DNA from: Thermohalobaculum sp963721105
GTDB lineage: Bacteria; Pseudomonadota; Alphaproteobacteria; Rhodobacterales; Rhodobacteraceae
NCBI GenBank assembly: GCA_963721105.1
Contig: CAVRHY010000017.1
Span: forward strand, 1-64,000
Length of the DNA stretch: 64,000 nucleotides
Reading direction: 5' to 3'
Made by a program: the position numbers and the translations under genes. The notes beneath the pieces are model-generated. The model was not told the DNA's origin, ran no database searches, and saw only the letters and a list, made by a program, of their open reading frames with translations. This document shows positions 18,946 through 29,236 of the stretch, piece by piece; positions within the stretch are counted from its first letter, which is position 1, and each line of letters opens with the position of its first letter.

Positions 18946-19740
18946 TCATCGGAGCGTTGGCAGCCTCAACCCTCCGTAGGCCTGCCAGGTGATGCCGGCG
19001 AGGAAACCGGCGTCGACCGGGATGTTCGCCCCGGTGATCGCACTCGCGTCCGGGCCCAGCAGCCACGCGATCGTGCGCCCGACCTCGACCGGCTCGACCA
19101 GCCGCTGAAGGGCGGCGCCGCGGGTCAGCTCATCCATCTGGAGCACGCCGGCCTGCACTCCCTTCTCCAGCGCGGGGGTGCGCGTGAAACCAGGAGAGAC
19201 GGCATTGACGCGGATGCCTGACGGCCCCCACTCGGCGGCGAGCGTCGTCGTGAGGCTGATCACGGCGGCCTTGGCAGGCGCGTAACCGTGCACCGGCGCC
19301 GAACTGACGCCAACGACGGATGCAACGTTGACGATTGCCCCGGTGCCGCGCCGGGCCATCCGGGGCCCGACGGCCCGGCAGGTCAGGAAGGTGCCGCGCA
19401 GGTCGACCGCAATCTCGCGGTCCCAGTCCGACATGCGCAGTCTTTCCGGCGGGTGCATCCGGCCCAGGATGCCGGCAGCGTTGACCAGCCCCGCGATCGG
19501 CCCGTGCGCCAGCTCGATGCCGTCGACCGCCGCCTCGACCGCGTCCTCGTCCGAGATGTCCACCGGGCATGGCCAGGATATGTCCGGGGCCGTCCCTCCC
19601 GCCGCACCGGGCGCGATGTCGAGGACGAGCGGCCTGTAGCCGGCCTCGGCCAGAATGCCGACGGTCGCGGCGCCGATGCCGCTGCTCCCGCCGGTCACGA
19701 CGATGAGCGGCGCTGCGTCGGGGTCACGGTCGGTTGTCAT
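18946..19740 (-). CDS. Short-chain dehydrogenase/reductase (classical SDR)
   Basis: A 264-residue NAD(P)-dependent oxidoreductase from ATG 19740, whose start lies 17 bp inside the end of the tetR gene, consistent with it being the last gene of the long catabolic operon. The Rossmann Gly motif is VVTGGSSGIGAATVG, NAG is LVNAAGILG, the catalytic Ser is in VNVASVVGVSS and the YxxxK is YAPAKAAV. The C-terminus ends in WQAYGGLRLP. A paralogue with the same ending (WHTYGGLR) lies at 30011-30809. The substrate is likely a hydroxy or keto intermediate of the acid being degraded, by inference from neighbours. Confidence 0.92.
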   Translation of the reverse strand: MTTDRDPDAAPLIVVTGGSSGIGAATVGILAEAGYRPLVLDIAPGAAGGTAPDISWPCPVDISDEDAVEAAVDGIELAHGPIAGLVNAAGILGRMHPPERLRMSDWDREIAVDLRGTFLTCRAVGPRMARRGTGAIVNVASVVGVSSAPVHGYAPAKAAVISLTTTLAAEWGPSGIRVNAVSPGFTRTPALEKGVQAGVLQMDELTRGAALQRLVEPVEVGRTIAWLLGPDASAITGANIPVDAGFLAGITWQAYGGLRLPTLR

Positions 19741-20454
19741 CGCCCCTCTCCTCGCGACCGTCCTCTGCCGCCGGCGGGACATCGCGCAGCAATCCGTTGC
19801 CGATCAGCTTGCCGTAGACGTCAACGACCCAGTCCGGCACCCGACCACCGTCGCGCCCGGCTCCGTATCGCATGCTGAGATAACCGCGCGCCGCGAGCAG
19901 GATATAGGCGATCGGCTCGAGGTCGCGATCGTCGAACATTTCGGGGATCTCACCGCGTTCGCGGCTGCGTCGCAGCGCCCGGACGAAGCCGCCGGCGATG
20001 GTTTCCATGTGCCTGGCGTGCGCTGCAGGGGCCAGCGTCTCGGCCTCGTAGAGGATGCGATAGAACTCGGGATGCTCCTCGAGATATCGGAAATAGGCGC
20101 GAAGTCGTTCGACCTCGCGCTCGACGCCCCGGGCCTGCGGATCGACGCGGGCATTGATGTAGTCGAGCATGCTGGAGCCGAGCCGGGGCAGCAGCCGGTC
20201 GAACAGGTCCTGCCGCGACCGGAAGTAGTTGTAGAACGTTCCCTGGGCGACATTGGCGCGGGCCGTGATGCGAGCGATGGAGGCATCGGAATAGCCGACC
20301 TCGCCGATCACCTGGGCCGCGGCGTCGAACAGGGCGCGCAGCGTGACTTCGCTTCGCTCGGCGCGCGTCCGCCGCCGGCTGCGCGTCGATGCGGCGCCAT
20401 CCCGCCCTCCGCCCGCCCGGCCGCCACCGGCCGACCGTCCAGGCCGTCATCCAT
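19724..20454 (-). CDS. TetR-family transcriptional regulator (5' frameshift)
   Basis: TetR regulators bind an operator as dimers through an N-terminal HTH and release it on ligand binding. The HTH is ARITARANVAQGTFYNYF, preceded by SEVTLRALFDAAAQVIGEVG, and the C-terminal ligand domain includes HPEFYRILYEAETLAPAAHA. The intact frame only allows GTG 20311, which would cut the HTH. ATG 20454 is just downstream of the MmgE/PrpD stop and joins this frame after a one-base shift near 20390-20410, giving about 243 residues. It probably controls the operon; see the palindrome at 34238-34253. Ligands of such fatty-acid-cluster regulators are often acyl-CoAs (family knowledge). Confidence 0.8.
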
Positions 20455-20456
20455 CG

Positions 20457-21815
20457 TCAAGCCGCATGTTGCATCCGCGGCGCCTCGGCGAAGCTCTCGA
20501 CGACGGCGCGGATGTCTCCGCCGGGCAGTCCGGCGACAAATGCCTCCAGCCGGTCATAGGCCCGTGGGGGCACGTCCGTCTCGGCGCCGATGCGGCGGAT
20601 CAGCTCCGAGATCGTCGCCCGGTCAAAGCTGAAGTCGGCCGGCGTCTTGCGCTCGTCGCGGACGACGCGACGGCCGTCCGCCATCTCCACCTCGATCCGG
20701 CAGCAGAGCGTCGGCACCGCTTCGTCGCTGGCCAGCGTGACGCGCTCGACAAGAGCGTTCACCTCGCCGTCGTCGTAGGTCGTCATCGTTCCCATGCTGG
20801 GCGTGCCGCGCACCAGCGTCACCGCGATGCAGAACGGGATGCTCATCAGCGTGCCGGAGATAGAACCGAACGGCCCCGTTGCGTCCATCCCGGCATAGCC
20901 GGTCTCGTAGGGATTCATGGTGACGCGCACGGCGGCGATCTCGCCGCCGTCGATCTCGTCGCGCATGGCCAGCGCCGCAGTCACCGGCGTCTGGTTGAAG
21001 GCGCAAACCGGGAAGGGTTTGAAGGTGACACGCGCGATCGACCAGTCGCGTCCCAGGCGTTCGGCCAACGCCTCCACGTCGCACTCCGCGCGGGCATAAG
21101 CCTTCACGAAGCCCGCCGGCCCCTCGAGCGCGTGGGGCGCCGAGACCGAACCGGCGCGCGCCAGCTCGGCCGCGACCAGACCGTTGCGGCCGCAGACGCC
21201 GACCTGGTAGCGCCACTCGTCGGTGCCGTCGGCAAAGGATTGCAAAATCCCGCCCGAGAAATGCGCCGCGTTGGCAATGGCGGCCGCCGTGCGCCCGGCG
21301 TCCAGCTCCATCAGCCGCGCGGCGGCGGTGGCGGCAGCGATGGTCCCGTAGGTCGCCGACGAGCGCAGCCCCGCAGGGGTCGTCCTGCCCGCATAGGCAC
21401 TCTCGAGGAGACCGCCGGCCTCGTAGCCGGCGACCAGCGCCGGCACGAGGCGCGACAGCGGGTAGTCGCGCGCCTCGATCATGGCGGTCAGCAGCGGGAT
21501 CATGATGGCGCCGAGGTGGGCGGCGCCGCAGGTGTCCTCCTGCGCCCGGCCGTGGAACAGCGCCGAGTTCGCCAGCGCCGCGCCGGCGATCGACACCTTG
21601 CGGCCGTCGCACAGCATCGTCGCCTCGCCCGGACGGTCGCCCTCGATGGCCAGCGCGGCGCGGCGCGCGACCGGGGCATAGGGCGTCGGGTGCGAGCCGA
21701 GGCCGATCCCGTAACCGTTCAGCAGGCAGACCCGCGCCTTCTCCTCGACCTCCGGCGGCATCCCGCCCATTTCGAGCCCGCTGGTGAACTCGGCGATCCT
21801 GCTTGCGAGCGTCAT
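20457..21815 (-). CDS. MmgE/PrpD family protein
   Basis: A 452-residue intact protein from ATG 21815, preceded by GGAGGACAGC. The family includes 2-methylcitrate dehydratase and cis-aconitate decarboxylase. Recognisable parts are the N-terminal helical domain (VCLLNGYGIGLGSHPTPYAP), NSALFHGRAQEDTCGAAHLG, LVAGYEAGGLLESAY, SATYGTIAAATAAARLM and the lid region KPFPVCAFNQTPVTAALA. In this cluster it probably acts as a hydro-lyase on a carboxylic-acid intermediate, but I cannot tell whether it is a methylcitrate-type enzyme. No methylcitrate synthase is next to it. Confidence 0.88.
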   Translation of the reverse strand: MTLASRIAEFTSGLEMGGMPPEVEEKARVCLLNGYGIGLGSHPTPYAPVARRAALAIEGDRPGEATMLCDGRKVSIAGAALANSALFHGRAQEDTCGAAHLGAIMIPLLTAMIEARDYPLSRLVPALVAGYEAGGLLESAYAGRTTPAGLRSSATYGTIAAATAAARLMELDAGRTAAAIANAAHFSGGILQSFADGTDEWRYQVGVCGRNGLVAAELARAGSVSAPHALEGPAGFVKAYARAECDVEALAERLGRDWSIARVTFKPFPVCAFNQTPVTAALAMRDEIDGGEIAAVRVTMNPYETGYAGMDATGPFGSISGTLMSIPFCIAVTLVRGTPSMGTMTTYDDGEVNALVERVTLASDEAVPTLCCRIEVEMADGRRVVRDERKTPADFSFDRATISELIRRIGAETDVPPRAYDRLEAFVAGLPGGDIRAVVESFAEAPRMQHAA

Positions 21816-21828
21816 GCTGTCCTCCGTC

Positions 21829-23336
21829 TCAGGGCTGCGGTTCTGTCGGTCGCGCGAACTCTTCACGAAGCACGCGCTTGAGGATCTTGCCCGACGGGTT
21901 GCGGGGCAGGGAGGCGCGGATATGCAGTTCTCGCGGCACCTTGAAGCCGGCGAGGTGCTGCCGGCAATGGTCGCGCAGGCGATCGTAGTCGAGCGCCGCT
22001 CCCGTCGAAGGCACGACGACGGCCACCGGGCGTTCGCCCCATTTCTCGTCAGGAACGCCGATGACCGCGACGTCTCCGACCTCGGGCATGGCGAAGATGA
22101 CGCGCTCGACCTCGGACGAGGCGATGTTTTCGCCGCCCGAGATGATCATGTCCTTCTTGCGGTCGGTGACGTACAGAAATCCCTCTTCGTCCAGATAGCC
22201 GACATCGCCCGAGCGGAACCAGCCGCCCGGGAAGAAGCTCGCGCGGTCTTCTCCGGCGACTTCCAGTAGCCGTCGGAGACCTGGGGGCCGCGCAGGCAGA
22301 TTTCGCCCTCGCGGCCCGGCGGCAGGGCGGTGCCGCTCTCGTCCCGGATCTCGATCTCGCAATGGGCAAGCGCCCTGCCGGTGCTGCCGATCTTCTCGAT
22401 CTCGCGGCCGGGCTCCATCAGCGTGACGGCGGCGCCGGTCTCGGTCAGGCCGAAGCCGTCGATGTAGCGGGCGTCGGGGAACAGGCCGGCGAACTGGCGG
22501 ATGCGCACCTCGGGCGTCTTTTCTCCGCCGCCGATGATCCAGCGGACGGTGGAGCGGTCGAAGCGCTCGCGGTCGGGATACGCCAGCAGGCGTCCGAGCA
22601 TGACGGGGGCGAGCCAGCCGCAGGTGAGCCGCTCGGTCTCGATCGCGGTGAGCGCCGCCTCCTCGTCGAAGTCGCGCAGGATGCAGAGCGTGCCGCCGAC
22701 CCAGCTGACCGCGAGCCCGGGCAGGTCGAACGCGCCGACATGGTAGAGCGGGCCGACGACCAGCAGCCGGTCCGCGGCCGTGATCCCGATGTCGATGACG
22801 TGCTCCATGCACTTCCAGTAGAAGTTGTCGTAGCTGTGCATCACGCCCTTGGGACGGTCGGTGGTGCCCGAGGTGTACATCAGCCGGAAGAGATCGCCCG
22901 GGGCGCGAGGCGCCATCCGGGCCGCGCGGTCGGCGCCAAGAGTCGACAGGTCGCGCTGCTCGCGCTCGCCGAGCAATACGGAATTGGCGAGTCCCCCGAC
23001 GACGTCCGCGAATTCCTCGTCGGCGACAAGCAGCCGGGCGCCCGAGTTCTCCTGAATGTAGGCGAGCTCGTCACGAGCGAGACGGTAGTTGGTCGGCAGG
23101 AAGACGGCGCCCAGATGGCTCGTCGCGAAGGCGAGCTCGAGGAAGGCTGGCGAGTTCTTCATGCACGCGGCGACGACGTCGTCCGGCCCGATGCCGCGCC
23201 CGGCCAGCCAGGCGGCGACCGCCTGCACGCGGCGCCAGAGCTCGGCCCACGAGACGTGCTCGCCCTCGTAGATGATCGCCGTGCGCTCGGGCGCGCGGCT
23301 CGCGTGGAACCGGACGAACGCGCTGAGATTGACCAT
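21829..23336 (-). CDS. AMP-forming acyl-CoA synthetase (one frameshift)
   Basis: A protein of about 500 residues from ATG 23336 (ribosome site AGGGAGGCGC). It activates a carboxylic acid to its CoA thioester via an acyl-adenylate. Motifs are LMYTSGTTDRPKGVMHSYDN (ATP/AMP loop), YIDGFGLTETGAAVTLMEPG, and in the C-terminal domain FRSGDVGYLDEEGFLYVTDR and RNPSGKILKRVL with the catalytic Lys. The frame shifts near 22235-22255, after GYWKSPEKTA, and resumes as SFFPGGWFRSGD. It sits between the acyl-CoA dehydrogenase and MmgE/PrpD genes, consistent with supplying the acyl-CoA for beta-oxidation-like steps. Confidence 0.88.
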
Positions 23337-23349
23337 GGCCGCGCCTCCC

Positions 23350-24522
23350 TCAGTACGAGCGGGGCATCTTGAGATTGTGCTGGGCGATGAAGTTCAGGAT
23401 CATCTCCTCCGAAACCGGGGCGAAGCGGAACAGGCGCTGGTCGCGCCACAGCCGCTCGACATGGCTCTCCCGCGCAAAGCCCATCCCGCCCATCGTCTGC
23501 ATGGCGCGCTCGGTCGCCAGCGCCGCGGTCTGCGAGGCGATCAGCTTGGCGACATTCGCCTCGGTGCCGTACGGCTGCTTTTCGTCGTACAGCGCCGCCG
23601 CCTTGTAGTTCATCAGGCGCGCCGTCTCGTTCTGCGCGAAGGCCTGCGCCAGCGGGAACTGCAGGCCCTGGTAGCTGCCGATCGGCGCGTTGCCGAAGAC
23701 CTTGCGGTCGTCCGCGTAATCGACGGCGAGGCGCAGCGCCAGATCGGTCGTGCCGACCAGGCAGGCGGTCGTGACGATGCGCTCGGTGTTCAGCACGTCC
23801 AGCAGCTCGCGCCAGCCATCGTCCAGCGTGCCGATCACCTCGCCGGCCTCGGCCCGGACGTCGTCGAAATAGACCATGCTGGAGGTCAGCGTGTTGGTGC
23901 CGACCTTGTCGATCGGCGTGAAGTCCAGCCCCTCGCGCTCGCGGTCGATCAGGAACATGGTGATGCCCTCGGTACGCCGGGCGACCTCGTCCTTCCTGCG
24001 GCTGCGGGCGATGACCAGCACCTTGTCGGCTTCGGGCACCCCGGTGATCCAGATCTTGCGGCCGTTGATACGAAAGCCGTTGCCGTCGCGCCGGGCGAAG
24101 GTCTCGATCTCCAGCGCGTTCGAGCCGGCGTTCGGCTCGGTCAGCGCCATGCAGAACTTCATCTGGCCGCTGGCGAGTTTCGGCAGGTACTCTCTGCGGC
24201 TCTCCTCCGAACCGAAGCGGGTCAGCGAGATGCCGCCGAAGATCGTGTTGTTCATGAACATCTGGCCGAGCGTGGAGCCCGCGCCGGCGGCGCACAGCGT
24301 CTCGACGATCAGCGCGATCTCCATCATGCCGAGGCCGCTGCCGCCGTATTCCTCGGGCAGTGCGGCGGCGGCGAGGCCGGCATCGCAGATCGCCTGCCAG
24401 ATCTCGGCGGGGAACGCCTTGCGGGCGTCGAGGTCGCGCCAGTAGTCCAGCCCGAACCGCTCGCCGACCCGCCGCGCGGTCTCGACCATCAGCGTCTGCT
24501 CGTCGGTCAGGCGAAAGTCCAT
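23350..24522 (-). CDS. Acyl-CoA dehydrogenase
   Basis: A 390-residue FAD flavoenzyme introducing an alpha-beta double bond in an acyl-CoA. ATG 24522 overlaps the E2 stop (TGATG). The N-terminal helical domain begins MDFRLTDEQTLMVETARR, the family signature is CMALTEPNAGSNALEIETF, the substrate and FAD region includes NGFRINGRKIWITG, and the C-terminal domain has ERAMQTMGGMGFARESHVER. The frame is intact and length is typical. It should feed the enoyl-CoA hydratase encoded upstream in the same operon. Confidence 0.93.
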   Translation of the reverse strand: MDFRLTDEQTLMVETARRVGERFGLDYWRDLDARKAFPAEIWQAICDAGLAAAALPEEYGGSGLGMMEIALIVETLCAAGAGSTLGQMFMNNTIFGGISLTRFGSEESRREYLPKLASGQMKFCMALTEPNAGSNALEIETFARRDGNGFRINGRKIWITGVPEADKVLVIARSRRKDEVARRTEGITMFLIDREREGLDFTPIDKVGTNTLTSSMVYFDDVRAEAGEVIGTLDDGWRELLDVLNTERIVTTACLVGTTDLALRLAVDYADDRKVFGNAPIGSYQGLQFPLAQAFAQNETARLMNYKAAALYDEKQPYGTEANVAKLIASQTAALATERAMQTMGGMGFARESHVERLWRDQRLFRFAPVSEEMILNFIAQHNLKMPRSY

Positions 24523-25722
24523 CAGCTGTCCCTGTCGGTGGTTCTGAGAAGGGCATGCGGGCTTTCCAGCCCCCGCACGATCGCATCGAGGAAGCGCGCC
24601 CCGCCCATGCCGTCGAGCACGCGGTGGTCGCAGGCGAGCGTCAGCACCAGCTCGCGGCAGAGCGTCGGGCGGCCGTCGGCGTCGGGCCGGAAGGTCTCGG
24701 CGACCGAACCGACGCCCAGGATCGAGGATTGCGGCGGGTTGATGATCGGCGCCATGCTCTCGACGCCGCCGGCCATGCCGACGTTCGAGACGCTGACCGC
24801 GCCGCCATCCAGGTCCTCGCGCCGTAGCGTGCCGGATTTCGCGCGGTCGGCCAGAGCGTCCGCCGCTGCGGCCAGCGCGTCCAGCGGCTGCCGGCCGACA
24901 TCGCGCAGGATCGGGATGAACAGGCCCTCGCCCGTGTCGACGACCATGCCGACATCGGAGCGGCCGTAGCCCAGCAGCGCGTCGTCGGCCCAGATCCGGT
25001 TCGCCTCGGGGCAGGCCATCAGTGCCCGGCCGACGGCCTTGAGCAGCAGGTGGTTCAGCGTGACCTTCGGTCCGCCAGCGGCATTGATCGCCCGGCGGAT
25101 CTCCAGCAGGGCCGAGACCTCGGCGCGCCGGGTCAGGTAGAAATGCGGGATATCGCGCTTCGCCGCCGATGACACGCCGGGCCATCGCCAGGTGCCTGCC
25201 CGAAATTGCGATGCGCTCGGATTCGGTTGGCGAGGCCGCCGGGTGCAAAGCGGTTTCTGCCGGACCGCCTCCCGTGGCGTCGGCCACGGCCGCCTCGACA
25301 TCTGCGGCCTTGATACGCCCCTGCGGGCCGCTGCCGGAGATGCAGGCCAGGTCGACCCCGCCCTGGCGGGCCATGCGCCGGGCCAGCGGCGTCGCCCTGA
25401 TCCTGCCGCCGGGCGCGGGGCAGGGCGCTTCGGTCTCGCGCGCCGCCCCTCCCTCCCGCGCTGTTTCAGCGGCCTCGCGCCCTTCGCCCACCACGCCCTT
25501 GCCGGTCCAGCGGGCCAGCGGGGCACCGACCGGCACTGTCTCGCCACTCTCGACGAGGAGTTCGACGATTTGACCCTCGCTCGGCGCCTCGATCTCGTTG
25601 GCAATCTTGTCGGTCTCGACGACGAACATGACCTGCCCGGGGCGGACGCGGTCACCCGGCCCGACATGCCACTCTGCCAGAACGCCCTCGGTCATGGTCA
25701 GGCCGAGCTTGGGCATGACCAT
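24522..25722 (-). CDS. 2-oxoacid dehydrogenase E2 (dihydrolipoamide acyltransferase), one frameshift
   Basis: E2 core of a 2-oxoacid dehydrogenase complex that moves the acyl group from E1 to CoA. ATG 25722 opens MVMPKLGLTMTEGVLAEW, a lipoyl domain with the lipoylated Lys in VVETDKIANEIEAP. Next is a peripheral-subunit-binding domain (RATPLARRMARQGGVDLACI, SGPQGRIKAADV). The frame shifts near 25175 and the catalytic domain continues as RDIPHFYLTRRAEVSALLEI to ACDHRVLDGMGGARFLD, which holds the HxxxDG active site. It lies between the enoyl-CoA hydratase and acyl-CoA dehydrogenase genes. No E3 gene is present; E3 is commonly supplied from elsewhere. Confidence 0.9.
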
Positions 25723-25747
25723 CTCCGAGACCGCGCGGGCGGTCGCG

Positions 25748-26533
25748 TTATTTGCCGGTGAAGACGGCATCCCGCTTCTCCAGGAACGCCCGGCAACCCT
25801 CGTGCGCATCGTCGCTGTCCAGCACCAGTCCGATCATCGCCTGCTCGTGCCCCAGCGCGGCCGGCAGCGACATATCGGCGCCGTCGCTCAGCGTGCGCTT
25901 GAGCAGCTTCAGCACCAGCGGCGATTTGCGTGCGATGGCCTCGGCCAGCGTCATGGCCTCGTCCATCAGGTTGTCCTTCGGGACGACGCGGTTGACCAGC
26001 CCGATCTCGAGCGCCTCGGTGGCCGAGATGTGCCTGCCGGTGAACATCAGCTCCTTGGCACGGCAGAGCGGCACCTGCCGCAGCATCCGCTGCGTGCCGC
26101 CGGCGCCGGGGAACAGGCCCAGGGTGATCTCGGGCAGTCCCAGCTTCGCGCTGTCGGCGGCGATGCGCATGTCGAGGCAGAGCAGCAACTCGGTGCCGCC
26201 GCCAAGGGCGAAGCCGTTGACGGCGCCGATGGTCGGCTTGTCGCAGAGCTCGATCCGCCGGAAGACGCGATGGATGATCTCGGCGAACTCGCGATAGTGG
26301 GCGAGGCCCCGCCGGCTGTCGAGATCGGCGATGTCGCCGCCGGCGACGAAGGCCCTCTCGCCGGCCCCGGTGATCACGATAACGCGCACCGCATCATCCG
26401 CCGCCAGCCGGTCGAACGCCTCGCCGAGCGCGATCGTCGTCGGGATGTCCAGCGCGTTCAGCACCTTGGGACGGTTGATCGTCAGGAGCCCGACGGCGCC
26501 GCGCTTTTCGGTGAGAATCCTGTCCTCGCTCAT
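25748..26533 (-). CDS. Enoyl-CoA hydratase/isomerase family protein
   Basis: A 261-residue crotonase-fold enzyme, intact, from ATG 26533. Oxyanion-hole segments are GERAFVAGGDIADLDS and AVNGFALGGGTELLL. The glutamate positions of hydratases are represented by GGGTELLLCLDM and LPEITLGLFPGAGGTQRM, consistent with a true hydratase. It sits in the operon between E1 beta and E2. It probably hydrates the enoyl-CoA made by the neighbouring acyl-CoA dehydrogenase. Confidence 0.92.
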   Translation of the reverse strand: MSEDRILTEKRGAVGLLTINRPKVLNALDIPTTIALGEAFDRLAADDAVRVIVITGAGERAFVAGGDIADLDSRRGLAHYREFAEIIHRVFRRIELCDKPTIGAVNGFALGGGTELLLCLDMRIAADSAKLGLPEITLGLFPGAGGTQRMLRQVPLCRAKELMFTGRHISATEALEIGLVNRVVPKDNLMDEAMTLAEAIARKSPLVLKLLKRTLSDGADMSLPAALGHEQAMIGLVLDSDDAHEGCRAFLEKRDAVFTGK

Positions 26534-26551
26534 CTCGTCTCCCAGTGTTGC

Positions 26552-27526
26552 TCAGGCCAGAACCCGGCGGACCGCGGTGACCAGCCGCCCGCGATCGGGG
26601 CGGAAGGCGTCTTCGAGGACCTTGGCGAAAGGCACCGGCATGAAGGGCGCGCCGACGCGCACGATCGGGCCGTCCAGCTCGTCGAAACCCACATCCGCCA
26701 TGCGTGCAACGATCTCGGCGCCGACGCCGAAGGCCTCGACGGCCTCGTGCAGCACGACCAGCCGGTGCGTGCGCGAGAGCGACTCCAGAACCGCCGCCTC
26801 GTCCCATGGCTGGATCGAGCGGAGGTCCAGCACCTCGACCTCGATGCCTTCGCCGGCCAGCGCCTCGGCCGTGCCGAGCGCCAGGTCGACCATCGCGCCG
26901 TAAGAGACGATGGTGACGTCCCGTCCCTGCCGCGCGATGCGCGCCTTGCCGATCGGCACGGGGGCCAGCTCGCCCTCCACCTGCTCCTTGCGCGCGTAGA
27001 TCGCCTTGTTCTCGACGACGACGACCGGGTCAGGGTCGTCGATGGCGGCGCGGAGCAGGCCATAGGCGTCGGCCGCGGTCGCCGGGCAGACGACCTTGAG
27101 CCCCGGGACATGCGCCAGCCACGCCTCGAGGCACTGCGAGTGCTGTGGCCCGGCGCTGAGACCGCCGCCATGCGGGGTCCGCAGCACCATCGGCACGGAG
27201 GTCTGCGCGCCGAACATGAAGCGCGCCTTGGCTGCCTGGTTCACCAGCCCGTCCATGCCCAGCGTCAGGAAGTCCATGAACATGATCTCGACCACGGGGC
27301 GCAGCCCCGACAGCGCGGCGCCGACCGACGCCGAAACCAGCGTTGCCTCGGAGATCGGCGTGTCGCGCACGCGCTCGGGGCCGAAGGCATCCAGCAGACC
27401 GCGCGTGACGCCGAAGGGACCGCCGGCGGCGGCGATGTCCTCGCCCAGCAGGACGACGGTCTCGTCGGCAGCCATGGCGTCGTTCAGCGCCTGGTTCAGC
27501 GCCTTGCCGAAGCGGATCTCGGCCAT
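26552..27526 (-). CDS. 2-oxoacid dehydrogenase E1 component, beta subunit
   Basis: A 324-residue intact protein from ATG 27526, overlapping the E1 alpha stop (TGATG). It has the transketolase pyrimidine-binding domain (RFGKALNQALNDAMAADETV, LLGEDIAAAGGPFGVTRGL, ISEATLVSASVGAALSGLRP) and the C-terminal transketolase domain (DVTIVSYGAMVDLALGTAEA). With E1 alpha it forms the ThDP-dependent decarboxylase that drives oxidative decarboxylation of a 2-oxoacid (pyruvate, branched-chain or acetoin-type). The substrate cannot be read from sequence. Confidence 0.93.
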   Translation of the reverse strand: MAEIRFGKALNQALNDAMAADETVVLLGEDIAAAGGPFGVTRGLLDAFGPERVRDTPISEATLVSASVGAALSGLRPVVEIMFMDFLTLGMDGLVNQAAKARFMFGAQTSVPMVLRTPHGGGLSAGPQHSQCLEAWLAHVPGLKVVCPATAADAYGLLRAAIDDPDPVVVVENKAIYARKEQVEGELAPVPIGKARIARQGRDVTIVSYGAMVDLALGTAEALAGEGIEVEVLDLRSIQPWDEAAVLESLSRTHRLVVLHEAVEAFGVGAEIVARMADVGFDELDGPIVRVGAPFMPVPFAKVLEDAFRPDRGRLVTAVRRVLA

Positions 27527-28553
27527 CACGCGGGCTCCCGCGTGTAGACGTCGCTCAGCGCCGCGGTGAAGTCGGGTTGCGGCGCCGCGCGTGCCGCCAC
27601 GACTGCCGCCTCGATCTCCGCCTCGACCTCGGCAGCCATCGCGTCGATCTCGTCCCGCGGCACGCCCGCCTTGCCCAGCCGCACCAGCGAGCGCGCCAGC
27701 GGGTCGGCGTCGGGGTCCGCCTCGGCATCGTCGCGGTACTTCTGCGGGTCGCCCTCGTAATGCCCGCGGACGCGGCGGGTGACGCATTCGAGCACGCGTG
27801 GGCCGCCGCCCTTGCGGATGGCGCCGACCAGTTCGTCCGCGGCGGCCTCGACCGCTTCGGCGTCGTTGCCGTCGACCCGCTCGCCCTCGACGCCGAAGGC
27901 GGCGGCCAGTGCGCGGACATTGGCGGTGAACTGGCGCGCAGTCGGCGAGAACTCGGACCAGCCGTTGTTCTCGCAGACGAAGAGCACCGGCAGCTTCCAC
28001 AGCGAGGCCAGGTTCAGGCTTTCGTGCAGCACGCCCTCGGCCAGCGCACCGTCGCCGAAGAAGGCCACCGCCAACCCGCCGGTCCGGCGCGTCTGGTGCG
28101 CCAGCGCGCTGCCGACCGCCAGCGGGATGCCGGCGCCGACGATGCCGTTGGCGCCCAGCATGCCGACCGACATGTCGGCGACGTGCATCGAGCCGCCCCG
28201 GCCGCGGCAGATGCCGGTGTCGCGGCCCATGATCTCCATGAAGAACCCGTCGAGCGCGACGCCCTTGGCCAGCGCGTGACCGTGCCCGCGATGCGTCGAG
28301 GCCACGCGTGTCCACGGTCTTGCAGCACCGATCCGACCCCGGCGGCGATCGCCTCCTGCCCGATCGACAGGTGAATGAAGCCCGGAACCTCGCCATCGGC
28401 GAACAGCACCGACAGGCGCTCCTCGACACGCCGGATGCGCAGCATCATGCGATGCAGCGCCAGCAGGCGCCCGGCCTCCGCCGCCCTGCGGCCGCGCGCG
28501 GCCCGTCCCCGGGTGCGTGCGTCAGACCGAGAGGTAGCGCTGCGTGATTTCAT
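27526..28553 (-). CDS. 2-oxoacid dehydrogenase E1 component, alpha subunit (one frameshift)
   Basis: ThDP-binding subunit of E1. The thiamine motif GDGALAEGVLHESLNLA ... FVCENNGWSE is clear, as are FMEIMGRDTGICRGRGGSMH and GIPLAVGSALAHQ. The N-terminal part (RIRRVEERLSVLFADGEVPG, IHLSIGQEAIAAGVGSVL) is in another frame, with the shift near 28300-28310 before ASTHRGHGHALAKG. The ATG at 28553 lies inside the end of the ABC ATPase gene (stop at 28522); a start closer to 28480 is possible. It is followed by E1 beta with overlapping stop and start codons. Confidence 0.9.
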
Positions 28554-29236
28554 CGCTCGCTTTCAGCTTTTCGATCGTGTCCTGGTAGACGACCACTCCC
28601 TTGTCGATCACCGCCGCGTGGGTCGCGACCCGCAGGCAGAAATGCATGTTCTGCTCTGCCATCAGGATGGTGACGCCCATCTGGTGCAACTGCAGGATCA
28701 GTTCGCCGATCTTCTCGACGATGATCGGCGCCAGACCCTCGCTGGGTTCGTCCAGCAGCAGCAGGTCCGGATTGCCCATCAGCGTGCGCGCGATCGTCAG
28801 CATCTGCTGCTCGCCGCCCGACAGCCGCCCGGCCATGCGGCCCCGCATGCCGGCGAGGATCGGGAATACCTCGTAGATGCGATCGAGCGACCACGCCTTG
28901 CCGTTCGGCCCCTGCTTCTCGCCGATCAGCAGGTTGTCCTCGACGCTGTGCTCGGGAAAGACCTGCCGGTCCTCGGGGACGTAGCCGATGCCGGCGCGCG
29001 CGATCCTGTACGCGGGCCGGTCGTCGATCCGCTCGCCGGCGAGGCGGATCTCGCCGCCCTTTGGCGGGGCGATCCCGGCGATTGCCTTGAAGGTCGTGCT
29101 CTTGCCCGCGCCGTTCCGCCCGATCAGGGCGCATGATCTGGCCCCGGCCGACCGAAAGGCTCAGATCGAAAAGGATCTGGCTCGCGCCATAGAAGACGTC
29201 GATCCGGTCGACCCCCAGCAGCGCCGCCTCGCTCAT
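28522..29236 (-). CDS. livF: LivF-type ABC transporter ATPase (one frameshift)
   Basis: Second ATPase of a branched-chain-amino-acid-type (HAAT) importer. ATG 29236 overlaps the LivG stop (ATGA). After VFYGASQILFDLSLSVGRGQ an extra base near 29135 shifts the frame. The next frame reads ALIGRNGAGKST (Walker A), then the Q-loop region, LSGGEQQML (signature), LLLLDEPSEGLAP (Walker B) and LMAEQNMHFCL (H-loop equivalent), ending at 28522. It is about 237 residues when corrected, typical of LivF. Confidence 0.88.

Noticed and set aside
23350..25809. Acyl-CoA dehydrogenase fused to an E2 lipoyl domain
   Set aside because: One open frame spans both only because the frameshift near 25175 joins the E2 N-terminus to a shadow frame that then enters the dehydrogenase gene. 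Each protein has its own proper start and family length.
29130..29140. Programmed frameshifting in the ABC ATPase and other catabolic genes
   Set aside because: The shifts occur at unrelated sequences without slippery heptamers plus downstream structure, and in gene families not known to use recoding. Indel error is simpler.
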